Shown: in pieces, positions 1-5,705 of the stretch
Position numbering within the stretch: position 1 is the stretch's first letter
Layout of the letters: each line of letters starts with the position of its first letter
Assembly (NCBI GenBank): GCA_031264895.1
Contig: JAISDI010000154.1
Location: 1 to 5,705 of the forward strand
Direction of reading: 5' to 3'
Origin: Endomicrobium sp.
GTDB taxonomy: Bacteria; Elusimicrobiota; Endomicrobiia; Endomicrobiales; Endomicrobiaceae
Length of the DNA stretch: 5,705 bases
Position numbers and translations under genes: made by a program
Notes under the pieces: generated by a model
Told to the model about the DNA's origin: nothing
Seen by the model: only the letters and a program-made list of their open reading frames with translations
Databases searched by the model: none

Positions 1-14
1 TTAAATAGGCAGAT

Positions 15-2414
15 TTACCATTTTATTGTGTTGCGCCAGCTGTTTAAAAGAGCTTCGGACTTTTCAATAGCTTTTACTTTATTTTTTTCGCTTTCAAAAA
101 TTACTTTGCCGCTGTCGCATACATATCCTATCTGCGCATAAGCTGTGCCTTTGAAAACTTCTTTAAATTTTGCAATATTTTCGGGCGCAATTTCAACTAT
201 AAATCTTCCGTTGGACTCCGAAAATAAAATTTCTGCGGGCGTCATTTGTTCTTTGCATTTTACCGCGTCTATATTTATTTTTACGCCTTTTTGCGCCGCA
301 AAAGCCATCTCGCTTACGGAAACGGCAATTCCGCCTTCCGAACAATCGTGACAGGCTTCAACAATATTTTTGTTTACGGCATCATAAAGTTTCTGCATTA
401 TTATTTTCGATTCTTTGGGGTAAACGTCCGGAACTATGCCGCCTTTTATTTTATTTATTTTTGAAAAAACAGAACCGCCAAGCTCGTTTCGCGTATATCC
501 GAGTATAAAAACTGCATTACCGTCTTTTTTGAAAGGCATTGTTACCGTATTTTCGACATTATCTATCACTCCCATCGCCGATATAAGAAGCGCAGGAGGT
601 ATGGAATACATTTTTCCGCCGATTGAATATTCATTGTGAAGACTGTCTTTTCCGGATATAAAAGGAATTCCAAAAGCTTTAGACATATCGTAACAAGCGT
701 TTGCCGCGCGAACAAGACTGCCCAGAATTTCCGGTTTGTTCGGGTTACCCCAGCAAAAGTTATCAAGAACGGATATTTTGTCTATATTCCCGCCGACTGC
801 CGCCGCATTTCTCAAAGCTTCTTCAATTGCGGAAGCCGCCATTTTATAAGTATTGATTTTTCCGTATTGGGGATTTAAACCGTTTGAAAGCACGACGCCT
901 TTTTTTGTTCCCGAACAAACTGTGTACGGCCAAATTACCGCCGCGTCGCCCGGCCCGGAAACTTCTATACCGCCGCTTTGAAGCGGTTTTACGACGGTCT
1001 GCCCCTGTACTTCGTGGTCATACTGCCTTACGATCCATTCTTTTGAACATACGTTTAAATCCGCAAGAGCAGCTTTTAAAGATTTTAAAATTTCTGAAGC
1101 CGTCATTTTGACGGGCTTTTGTTTGTTTTCAGATTTTATGCCACAATAGGCGGGTCTTGTAGGTTTTGGAACTCCGTCATGAAGAAATTCCATGTCCATG
1201 TCTGCGACGATTTCATTTTTATAAGTGAGTTTTAATTTTTTATCGTTTGTAAATTCGCCGATAAAAACGGCTTCTACGTTTTCTTTTTCAAATATTTCCG
1301 TGATTTTCTTCTTATTTTCCGCAGGAACGGCAAAAACCATTCTTTCCTGCGCTTCGGAAATCCATATTTCCCACGGGCTAAGCCCTTCATATTTTAAAGG
1401 AACTTTTTCAAGCTGCACTTTTACGCCCGTTTTTTCTCCGAGTTCCCCTACGGCGCTTGAAAGCCCGCCGGCTCCGCAGTCCGTAACGGCTCTGTAAAGA
1501 TTTAAATCTCTTGCTTTAAGAAGCGTATCTAAAACTTTCTTTTCTATTATCGGGTTTCCTATCTGCACAGCGCTTACGTCGGACTCTTTGTCAAGCCGCA
1601 CGGAAGAAAAAGTCGCTCCGTGTATTCCGTCGCGTCCGGTTCTGCCGCCGACTGCCAAAACCAAATCGCCGGGTTTAACTTTTTTTTCGATTTTATCTTT
1701 AGGAATTATTCCCATCGTGCCGCAGTATACCAGAGGATTTGCCATATACCCTTCGTCAAAATAAACCGCGCCGTTAACTGTAGGAATTCCCATTCTGTTT
1801 CCGTAATCTCTCACGCCGGACACAACGCCTTTTGCTATTCTTTTCGGGTGATGCATTCCTTCCGGGACTTTCGAAGCTTTCGTATCCGGATTTCCGAAAC
1901 AAAAAACATCGGTATTTGCCAGCGGTTTTGCGCCCAGTCCCACGCCCAGTATGTCTCTTATTACTCCGCCTATTCCCGTGGCTGCTCCCCCGTAAGGCTC
2001 CAATGCCGACGGGTGATTGTGCGTTTCAACTTTAAACGCAACTGCGTTTTTTGAATCGAAATCTATTATTCCTGCATTGTCTTTAAACACGGACAAGCAC
2101 CACTTTTTATTGAGTTCAACTGTGGCTTTAAATATCGTTTCTTTAAGAAGATTCTTATAGATTCTTTTTGTTTTCCTGTTGTTTTTTTCTTCGGTATATT
2201 CGATAATTCCCGTAAGAGTTTTATGTTTGCAGTGTTCGCTCCATGTCTGGGCTACGGTTTCAAGTTCAATGTCCGTGGGATTTCTTTTAAGTTTTTTGAA
2301 ATAGTTTTGAACGGTTTTCATCTCTTCCCGAGAAAGAGAAAGAACGTTTTTTCTGCTCAACTGCATAAGCTGTTTATCGGACAAATTTAAAATTTCAATA
2401 GTATTGCAGTTCAT
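15..2414 (-). CDS. purL: Phosphoribosylformylglycinamidine synthase, PurL subunit
   Basis: PurL is the ATP-dependent synthetase subunit of FGAM synthase. It converts formylglycinamide ribonucleotide to the amidine, using ammonia supplied by the glutaminase PurQ, in the cytoplasm at step 4 of purine synthesis. The 799-residue frame is uninterrupted. Visible motifs are WSEHCKHK at 58-65 (His61 matches the conserved catalytic-region His), the nucleotide-binding signature KVETHNHPSA at 128-137 followed by EPYGGAATGIGG, DCGAGGLSSAVGE at 312-324, SGKDSLHNEY at 587-596, HDCSEGGIAVSVSEMA at 689-704 and SESNGRF at 732-738. No PurQ-type glutaminase domain is fused at the C-terminus, so a separate PurQ is expected. 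The length is somewhat above small PurL (about 740) and far below single-chain PurL (about 1,300). The N-terminal stretch NLSDKQLMQLSRKNVLSLSREEM looks like the linker that follows the PurS domains in longer fused PurLs. The start codon overlaps the purS stop as ATGA, which suggests translational coupling. Family certain. Confidence 0.97.
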   Translation of the reverse strand: MNCNTIEILNLSDKQLMQLSRKNVLSLSREEMKTVQNYFKKLKRNPTDIELETVAQTWSEHCKHKTLTGIIEYTEEKNNRKTKRIYKNLLKETIFKATVELNKKWCLSVFKDNAGIIDFDSKNAVAFKVETHNHPSALEPYGGAATGIGGVIRDILGVGLGAKPLANTDVFCFGNPDTKASKVPEGMHHPKRIAKGVVSGVRDYGNRMGIPTVNGAVYFDEGYMANPLVYCGTMGIIPKDKIEKKVKPGDLVLAVGGRTGRDGIHGATFSSVRLDKESDVSAVQIGNPIIEKKVLDTLLKARDLNLYRAVTDCGAGGLSSAVGELGEKTGVKVQLEKVPLKYEGLSPWEIWISEAQERMVFAVPAENKKKITEIFEKENVEAVFIGEFTNDKKLKLTYKNEIVADMDMEFLHDGVPKPTRPAYCGIKSENKQKPVKMTASEILKSLKAALADLNVCSKEWIVRQYDHEVQGQTVVKPLQSGGIEVSGPGDAAVIWPYTVCSGTKKGVVLSNGLNPQYGKINTYKMAASAIEEALRNAAAVGGNIDKISVLDNFCWGNPNKPEILGSLVRAANACYDMSKAFGIPFISGKDSLHNEYSIGGKMYSIPPALLISAMGVIDNVENTVTMPFKKDGNAVFILGYTRNELGGSVFSKINKIKGGIVPDVYPKESKIIMQKLYDAVNKNIVEACHDCSEGGIAVSVSEMAFAAQKGVKINIDAVKCKEQMTPAEILFSESNGRFIVEIAPENIAKFKEVFKGTAYAQIGYVCDSGKVIFESEKNKVKAIEKSEALLNSWRNTIKW

Positions 2415-2866
2415 TTTATTTTATATTCCTGAATTAATGTATTTGCAAGCAGTTTTGCCGCTATTTTGTCCAGAACCGTATTTGAAATTTTTCCGTAAAG
2501 ATAATATTTATGACCGGTTTTAACGGAAATATCATTATTTATTCCCAAATCTTTGACCGCTTTTATGACACTTTCCGACACTGTATCTGTTACGCCTTTT
2601 TTAAACCACACTTCGATGACAGACGCTTTTTCTTTTTTGGAAACTCCGTCTTTTGTCAGTCTATGCTTTTCGGTTATTTTATCGCTTAAAAGTTCCAAAG
2701 CTATAGTCTTTGCCTGCGCCGCGTCAATTTGCCCTTCGATTTTATAAAGCGGAGAATATTCAACTTTATTTACGTCTTTAAATCCGAGCTGCAAAATTTC
2801 CGCATGAACGTGTTCCCCGCGAACATTTTCAAACCCGGCCTTTGACAAAATTTCTATTTCATACAT
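2411..2866 (-). CDS. purS: FGAM synthase subunit PurS with two tandem PurS domains
   Basis: PurS is the small structural subunit that bridges PurL and PurQ in multi-subunit FGAM synthase. Single-domain PurS proteins are about 80-85 residues and form dimers; this one is 151. Residues about 82-151 are the recognisable PurS domain: a first strand VIEVWFKKGVTD, then SESVIKAVKDLGI, ending KLLANTLIQEYKIK, which closely matches the KLLANTVIEDY ending of classical PurS. Residues 1-72 look like a second, diverged copy, from MYEIEILSKAG to ELLSDKITEKHRL, with a lysine-rich linker (72-81) between. This looks like an intramolecular equivalent of the PurS dimer. The start is supported by AAAGGA about 8 bases upstream of the ATG. 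The gene begins 24 bases after the purC stop, and its TGA overlaps the purL ATG by 4 bases, so all three genes look co-transcribed. Family assignment is firm; the duplication is inferred from the sequence. Confidence 0.93.
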   Translation of the reverse strand: MYEIEILSKAGFENVRGEHVHAEILQLGFKDVNKVEYSPLYKIEGQIDAAQAKTIALELLSDKITEKHRLTKDGVSKKEKASVIEVWFKKGVTDTVSESVIKAVKDLGINNDISVKTGHKYYLYGKISNTVLDKIAAKLLANTLIQEYKIK

Positions 2867-2890
2867 TATCTTTTCCTTTAAGCTGCCGTC

Positions 2891-3769
2891 TTAAAATTTC
2901 CTGCCGGTAAGTTTTTGATAAGCGTCTACATATTTTTCCATAGTTTTCCCGACTACTTCCGCCGGAAGTTCCGGCGCCGCAGAAGCCTTATCCCACTTAA
3001 TGAGTTCAAGATAATCTCTTACATACTGTTTATCAAGGCTGTCCTGCGATTTTCCGACGCTGTATTTACCGACTTCCCAGAAACGCGAAGAATCGGGAGT
3101 AAAAATTTCGTCTATTAAAATTAATTTGTCGTCGTAAAAGCCAAATTCAAGTTTTGTATCGGCGAGAATTATCCCTTTAGACAAAGAATAATCGCTTACT
3201 TTTTTGTAGAGTTCTATTGAAAGTTTTTTAAGGCTGCCGGCGGCGTCCGCGCCGACTCTTTTAACGGTTTCTTCAAAAGATATGTTTTCGTCATGTTTGC
3301 CGCCTTCCTCTTTGCTTGAAGGCGTAAAAATCGGCTCCGGAAGTTTTGCGGACTCTTCAAGCCCGTCAGGAAGAGGTATTGAACAAACAGTTTTGGATTT
3401 TTGATACTCTTTCCAGCCCGAACCGGCAAGATAGCCTCTGACTATACATTCGATATCAACCCTGTTTGCCTTTTTTACTATCATTGACCTGTCGCGCAGA
3501 TATTCGTACTGTTTAAGAGTGGTAGGAAAACTTTCAAAATCGCCGGTTATTATATGGTTAGGAACTATCCCCTGAACAAAATCAAACCAGAACATTGAAA
3601 GCTTGTGAAGCACTTTTCCTTTGCCCGGAATTAAAGTAGGTATAACATAATCAAAAGCGGAAATCCTGTCTGATGCCACAATTAAATAACTTTGTCCCAA
3701 ATCATAAACATTTCTGACTTTTCCCTTATGAACCAAAGGAAGATTTATGTTTTCTTCATTGTTAGCCAT
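2891..3769 (-). CDS. purC: Phosphoribosylaminoimidazole-succinocarboxamide (SAICAR) synthase
   Basis: PurC joins CAIR and aspartate at the cost of ATP to give SAICAR, step 7 of purine synthesis, in the cytoplasm. The 292-residue protein is the longer version of the family, nearer in size to yeast Ade1 (about 306) than to the short bacterial form (about 240). Visible motifs in order are the glycine-rich ATP loop KGKVRNVY (15-22), SDRISAFD (33-40), the family signature IECIVRGYLAGSGWKEY (106-122), FTPSSK (148-153), HDENISF (159-165), LADTKLEFG (202-210) and the metal/substrate segment DEIFTPDSSRFW (220-231). All expected motifs are present and the frame is intact. The start has a good Shine-Dalgarno (AAAAAGGA, 3777-3784) 7 bases before the ATG, and a strong promoter lies immediately upstream. 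It is the first gene of the purC-purS-purL unit. Confidence 0.97.
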   Translation of the reverse strand: MANNEENINLPLVHKGKVRNVYDLGQSYLIVASDRISAFDYVIPTLIPGKGKVLHKLSMFWFDFVQGIVPNHIITGDFESFPTTLKQYEYLRDRSMIVKKANRVDIECIVRGYLAGSGWKEYQKSKTVCSIPLPDGLEESAKLPEPIFTPSSKEEGGKHDENISFEETVKRVGADAAGSLKKLSIELYKKVSDYSLSKGIILADTKLEFGFYDDKLILIDEIFTPDSSRFWEVGKYSVGKSQDSLDKQYVRDYLELIKWDKASAAPELPAEVVGKTMEKYVDAYQKLTGRKF

Positions 3770-3799
3770 CTGAAATTCCTTTTTAATTAAATTTGTGAA

Positions 3800-3828
3800 A
3801 TTATATAAAATTCAGATTGATTTTTCAA
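3800..3828 (-). promoter_or_regulatory. Sigma70-type promoter of the purC-purS-purL operon
   Basis: Read on the minus strand, a -35 box TTGAAA (3828-3823) is followed by a 17-base spacer and a perfect -10 box TATAAT (3805-3800). Transcription would start near 3793, leaving a leader of about 25 bases before the purC ATG, just enough to hold the Shine-Dalgarno. There is no room for a purine riboswitch or leader peptide, so any control would have to act on initiation. No operator is recognisable. Confidence 0.8.
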
Positions 3829-3836
3829 CAAAAAGT

Positions 3837-3861
3837 GGCGCTTGGCGCTTGCGGTGCTTGC
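3837..3861 (+). repeat. Imperfect tandem 9-base repeat, about 2.8 units
   Basis: The plus strand reads GGCGCTT, GGCGCTTGC, GGTGCTTGC in succession, one unit short by two bases and one carrying a C-to-T change. It is conspicuously GC-rich against the AT-rich surroundings. It lies within the predicted phoU-purC terminator region and runs into the dispersed repeat copy at 3854-3876. It may have arisen by replication slippage; no function is evident. Confidence 0.6.
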
Positions 3862-3876
3862 GCACGGCATATTAGA
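3854..3876 (+). repeat. Dispersed intergenic repeat, copy 1
   Basis: Positions 3854-3874 match 5497-5517 at 19 of 21 bases (differences at the second and tenth bases), in the same orientation. The shared core on the plus strand is GCTTGCGYACGGCATATTA. Weaker similarity continues to about 3905 if a 9-base gap is allowed (GACAA...TGAC at 3879-3894 against 5530-5546). Both copies lie outside genes. Origin unknown; it may be a genome-wide intergenic repeat or the residue of a mobile element. Confidence 0.6.
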
Positions 3877-4004
3877 AAGACAAGCGCTAATGACTAAAGA
3901 CAAATCCTATCAGATACTATAAGTTTTCTGCTGAATCTGCCTTTATTTACAGTGTGACAAATTGGCACAAAATCCGTCCTTCTCTACTGCAAGACAAACT
4001 TAAA

Positions 4005-4670
4005 TTATTTAAATCTTCTGGGGTGTCTTACGTCTTTGCCGTGTACCATAAATATGACGTCTTCAGATATATTTGTGGCATGGTCGCCTATTCTTTCTAC
4101 GCTTCTTGCCACAAGGATCAAGTCGACAGCTCTTTGTATTGTGTCAGGATCGGAAGATTTTGTCATATATTCTTTTAAATCCGTAAAAACCATATCTTTT
4201 AAATCGTCAACTTCATCGTCTTTTTCTAAAACCGCTTTAGCAAGTATCACATCGCTTGTGTTAAATGATTTAATGCTGTCTTCAACCATCTGTTTTACAA
4301 TGTCGGCCATTTTTGGAATATCTATAAGAGGTTTCAATTCCGGATATTTAATTAAATCAAGAGCCATTTCGCTTATGTTTACGGCTTCGTCGCCCATTCT
4401 TTCCAAATCGCTGTTTATTCTCATGGCTGAAGTTATAAATCTCAAGTCCGCACCGACGGGCTGGTTCAAAGCGATAAGTTTTAAACATTTATCGTCAATT
4501 ACTATTTCCTGAATGTTTACCTCTTTTTCAAGGCCGAAAATCGTTTCGGAAAGTTTTGGGTCTCTTAAAACAAGCTGGTCTATAGTCGCTTTGATCATTT
4601 GACGCACCAAACCGGCCATGTCCACAAGCCGCGTTTGTAAATCGTTCATTTCCATATCAAAATGCCGCAT
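4005..4670 (-). CDS. phoU: Phosphate signalling and transport regulator PhoU
   Basis: PhoU is a cytoplasmic helical protein that links the Pst phosphate transporter to the PhoR-PhoB type sensor system and restrains phosphate uptake. The 221-residue product has the normal length and two PhoU repeats. Each carries its metal-binding signature: ERMGDEAVNI at 90-99 and ERIGDHATNI at 192-201. The open frame extends up to an ATG at 4703, but that codon lies inside pstB and has no ribosome site. The ATG at 4670 has GGGGGG four bases upstream, starts 10 bases after the pstB stop and gives the usual N-terminus (MRHFDMEMNDLQ), so it is preferred. It is co-transcribed with pstB. The protein looks intact despite the doubts about its neighbour PstB. 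Confidence 0.95.
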   Translation of the reverse strand: MRHFDMEMNDLQTRLVDMAGLVRQMIKATIDQLVLRDPKLSETIFGLEKEVNIQEIVIDDKCLKLIALNQPVGADLRFITSAMRINSDLERMGDEAVNISEMALDLIKYPELKPLIDIPKMADIVKQMVEDSIKSFNTSDVILAKAVLEKDDEVDDLKDMVFTDLKEYMTKSSDPDTIQRAVDLILVARSVERIGDHATNISEDVIFMVHGKDVRHPRRFK

Positions 4671-4683
4671 ATTTCCCCCCTTA
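4671..4683 (-). promoter_or_regulatory. G-rich ribosome binding site deciding the phoU start
   Basis: The pstB stop TAA (4683-4681) runs directly into GGGGGG (4680-4675), which is followed by AAAT and the ATG at 4670. This places the phoU Shine-Dalgarno on the pstB stop codon and suggests translation of the two genes is coupled. It argues for the 4670 start over the in-frame ATG at 4703. Confidence 0.75.
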
Positions 4684-5436
4684 TCCGAATCTTCCGCTGA
4701 CATAATCGTCCGTTTGCTTCATAGACGGATTAGTGAATATTTTTTCAGTTTTATCAAATTCTATAAGTTCGCCCAAAAGCATAAATGCCGTGTCTTGCGA
4801 CACTCTGGCCGCCTGCTGCATATTATGCGTGACAATAACTATTGTATATTTGTCTTTAAGCTGTATCATAAGTTCTTCTATGCGCTGCGTTGACACGGGG
4901 TCAAGCGACGAGCAAGGCTCGTCAAGCAAAATTATCTGCGATTTTACGGCAATAACTCTGGCTATACAAAGTCTCTGCTGCTGTTCTAAAGTCATATCAA
5001 GAGCGGATTTTTTTAATTTGTCTTTTATATCGTCCCAAAGAAGCACCGCTCTTAAACTGTTTTCAACGGTTTCATCTATTTCGCTTTTTTTAGAAGCTAT
5101 CCTGTTGACCCTCAGCCCAAACGCGACATTTTCATATATAGAAATCGGGAACGGATTAGGCCTCTGAAACACCATTCCTACATTTCTTCTCAATTTGTCT
5201 ATATCTATTTTATCGCCGTAAATATTTTTGCTTCCTATAATAATTTTCCCCTCGGTACGCACGCCTTCAATGGTATCGTTGATCCTGTTAAGCGACCGCA
5301 GCAGCGTAGACTTCCCGCATCCGGAAGGCCCTATCATTGCGGTAATTCTTTTTTCTTCAATTTTCATGACGATATCTTTAAGCGCATGAAAATCAGTATA
5401 ATAAAGATTAAATTTTTCTATCGTTATACCAGCCAT
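4681..5436 (-). CDS. pstB: Phosphate ABC transporter ATPase PstB with altered signature motif
   Basis: PstB is the ATPase of the high-affinity phosphate importer PstSCAB and works as a dimer under the PstC-PstA membrane pair. The 251-residue length is normal. Features in order: N-terminal LYYTDFHALKDI, Walker A GPSGCGKST (36-44), Q-loop in VFQRPNPFP (Gln91), Walker B with LLDEPCSSLDP (170-180, Asp172-Glu173), H-loop His204 in VTHNMQQAARVS, and the typical C-terminus SGRFG. The odd point is the signature loop: PstB normally reads LSGGQQQRLCIAR, but here residues 148-160 read MTLEQQQRLCIAR, losing both glycines and the serine. The gene is otherwise open and well conserved. An in-frame TAA directly precedes the ATG, so no earlier start is possible; GGGGAG and AGGA lie just upstream. 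phoU follows 10 bases later. pstA, the usual upstream partner, is not adjacent. Identity is certain; activity is doubtful. Confidence 0.95.
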   Translation of the reverse strand: MAGITIEKFNLYYTDFHALKDIVMKIEEKRITAMIGPSGCGKSTLLRSLNRINDTIEGVRTEGKIIIGSKNIYGDKIDIDKLRRNVGMVFQRPNPFPISIYENVAFGLRVNRIASKKSEIDETVENSLRAVLLWDDIKDKLKKSALDMTLEQQQRLCIARVIAVKSQIILLDEPCSSLDPVSTQRIEELMIQLKDKYTIVIVTHNMQQAARVSQDTAFMLLGELIEFDKTEKIFTNPSMKQTDDYVSGRFG

Positions 5437-5602
5437 TTACTCCCCGATCCTATTTTTATTTTCCTATGTCCCAAACATATAAGTCTTTGCAAACTAGCGC
5501 TTGCGTACGGCATATTAAACGGCAACAGCGGACAACTGATGCTGACGACAAACAGCAAAAAGACAAAATGGATCAACCCACTGAAGAGGTTGAAAAATAT
5601 AG
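5437..5602. other. Gap between transposase tail and pstB
   Basis: These 166 bases separate the transposase stop from the pstB start. They hold dispersed repeat copy 2 (5497-5519), a small hairpin (CAACC at 5574-5578 pairing with GGTTG at 5588-5592) and the pstB ribosome site. No convincing promoter for pstB could be found on the minus strand. If the upstream gene is an IS110-type element, its right end and any non-coding RNA it carries would fall here, but the boundary cannot be seen. Confidence 0.5.
5497..5519 (+). repeat. Dispersed intergenic repeat, copy 2
   Basis: This is the partner of the repeat at 3854-3876, in the same orientation and 19 of 21 bases identical in the core. It lies about 85 bases beyond the transposase stop and 60 bases before pstB. 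The two copies are direct repeats about 1.64 kb apart that enclose exactly pstB and phoU. Confidence 0.6.
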
Positions 5603-5705
5603 TTAAGTTAAGGTAAAAGATCTTTGAAGATAAAAAGCCTTACAAGCGTTATTAATAATAATTAATAACTTACGCATAACAGCGACAATAGCGAGCAGTT
5701 TTGCT
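5603..5705 (-). CDS. C-terminal end of an IS110-family transposase (partial)
   Basis: The frame enters from the right edge and ends at TAA (5605-5603), giving 33 visible residues. The stretch AIVAVMRKLLIIIN resembles the conserved C-terminal helix of IS110/IS1111 transposases, typically of the form VALVAxMRKLLxxLNA. These are DEDD (RuvC-like) recombinases with a Transposase_20 C-terminal domain that use a bridge RNA to choose target and donor. The tail after the motif (ACKAFYLQRSFTLT) is not recognisable. Only the end is visible, so whether the gene is whole or a remnant is unknown. It lies where pstA would be expected. The family call rests on one short motif recalled from memory. Confidence 0.6.
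   Translation of the reverse strand, partial: AKLLAIVAVMRKLLIIINNACKAFYLQRSFTLT

Larger units (their letters stand above)
3830..3888 (-). terminator. Possible rho-independent terminator after phoU
   Basis: On the minus strand GCGCTTG (3887-3881) can pair with CAAGCGC (3844-3838), enclosing a small internal hairpin GTGC-GCAA-GCAC (3865-3854) with a GNRA-type loop. Two bases after the outer stem comes TTTTT (3834-3830). This is in the right place to end the pstB-phoU transcript. It lies over 100 bases past the phoU stop, and the 36-base loop makes it a poor textbook terminator. The T-tract abuts the purC -35 box. Confidence 0.35.

Noticed and set aside
1620..2054. Plus-strand 144-residue frame inside purL
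   Set aside because: Antisense to the most conserved part of PurL, including the ATP-binding signature; cysteine- and arginine-rich composition typical of shadow frames.
3770..3799. Purine riboswitch in the purC leader
   Set aside because: The predicted leader is only about 25 bases, far too short for a purine or PRPP/ppGpp aptamer, and no such core is visible upstream either.
3911..3939. CAGAT...ATCTG inverted repeat between phoU and purC
   Set aside because: Only five pairs around a 19-base loop, with no T-tract; expected by chance in AT-rich DNA.
3954..4178. Plus-strand frame starting in the phoU-purC gap
   Set aside because: Most of it lies antisense to phoU, whose protein motifs are clear, and it resembles no known family. 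It is a shadow of phoU.
4671..4703. Upstream ATG giving an 11-residue longer PhoU
   Set aside because: It lies inside pstB with no Shine-Dalgarno, whereas the ATG at 4670 has a strong G-rich site and gives the usual PhoU N-terminus.
5466..5606. Plus-strand 46-residue frame starting MSQTYKSLQ and ending EEVEKYS, hydrophilic and protein-like
   Set aside because: It has no ribosome binding site, runs antisense across the repeat and the transposase stop, and has no recognisable relatives. The overlapping plus-strand frame (5386-5616) is equally open, so neither stands out as real.
5666..5685. Possible third repeat copy near the right edge (ACTTACGCATAACAGCGAC)
   Set aside because: Only patchy similarity to the core of the other two copies, and it lies within the transposase reading frame.

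Overview
All genes read on the minus strand, so in transcription order the window runs from its right end to its left. The order is: tail of a transposase (5705-5603), pstB (5436-4681), phoU (4670-4005), a 235-base intergenic stretch with a promoter and a repeat, then purC (3769-2891), purS (2866-2411) and purL (2414-15). The DNA is AT-rich and compact, with Shine-Dalgarno sites of the AAAGGA/GGGG type and very short spacers. This is a bacterial chromosome, not a phage or plasmid. Lineage cannot be fixed from the sequence. The AT-rich codon use, the purine gene order and signs of decay would fit a host-associated bacterium such as an Elusimicrobiota/Endomicrobium-like lineage, but that is a guess.

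The left two thirds (15-3769) is a purine biosynthesis operon, purC-purS-purL. PurS and PurL are two subunits of formylglycinamidine ribonucleotide (FGAM) synthase (step 4); the glutaminase subunit PurQ is not in the window. PurC is SAICAR synthetase (step 7). A near-consensus sigma70-type promoter (TTGAAA, 17-base spacer, TATAAT) lies just ahead of purC. It leaves a leader of only about 25 bases, with no room for a riboswitch. PurS is unusual: it is nearly twice the normal length and looks like two PurS domains in tandem, the arrangement otherwise found at the N-terminus of long single-chain PurL proteins.

The right third holds the end of a phosphate (pst) operon. PhoU looks intact. PstB has all the usual ABC ATPase motifs except the signature loop, where LSGGQ reads MTLEQ. 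Where pstA would normally sit, directly upstream of pstB, there is instead what looks like the 3' end of an IS110-family transposase. Together these suggest a phosphate transporter that is being lost or has been rewired.

Two diverged copies of a short repeat lie in the intergenic regions on either side of pstB-phoU (3854-3876 and 5497-5519), in the same orientation. No CRISPR array, rRNA or tRNA was seen. I find no wholly new system. The points worth following are the PstB signature loop, the IS-interrupted pst locus, the double PurS and the dispersed repeat.
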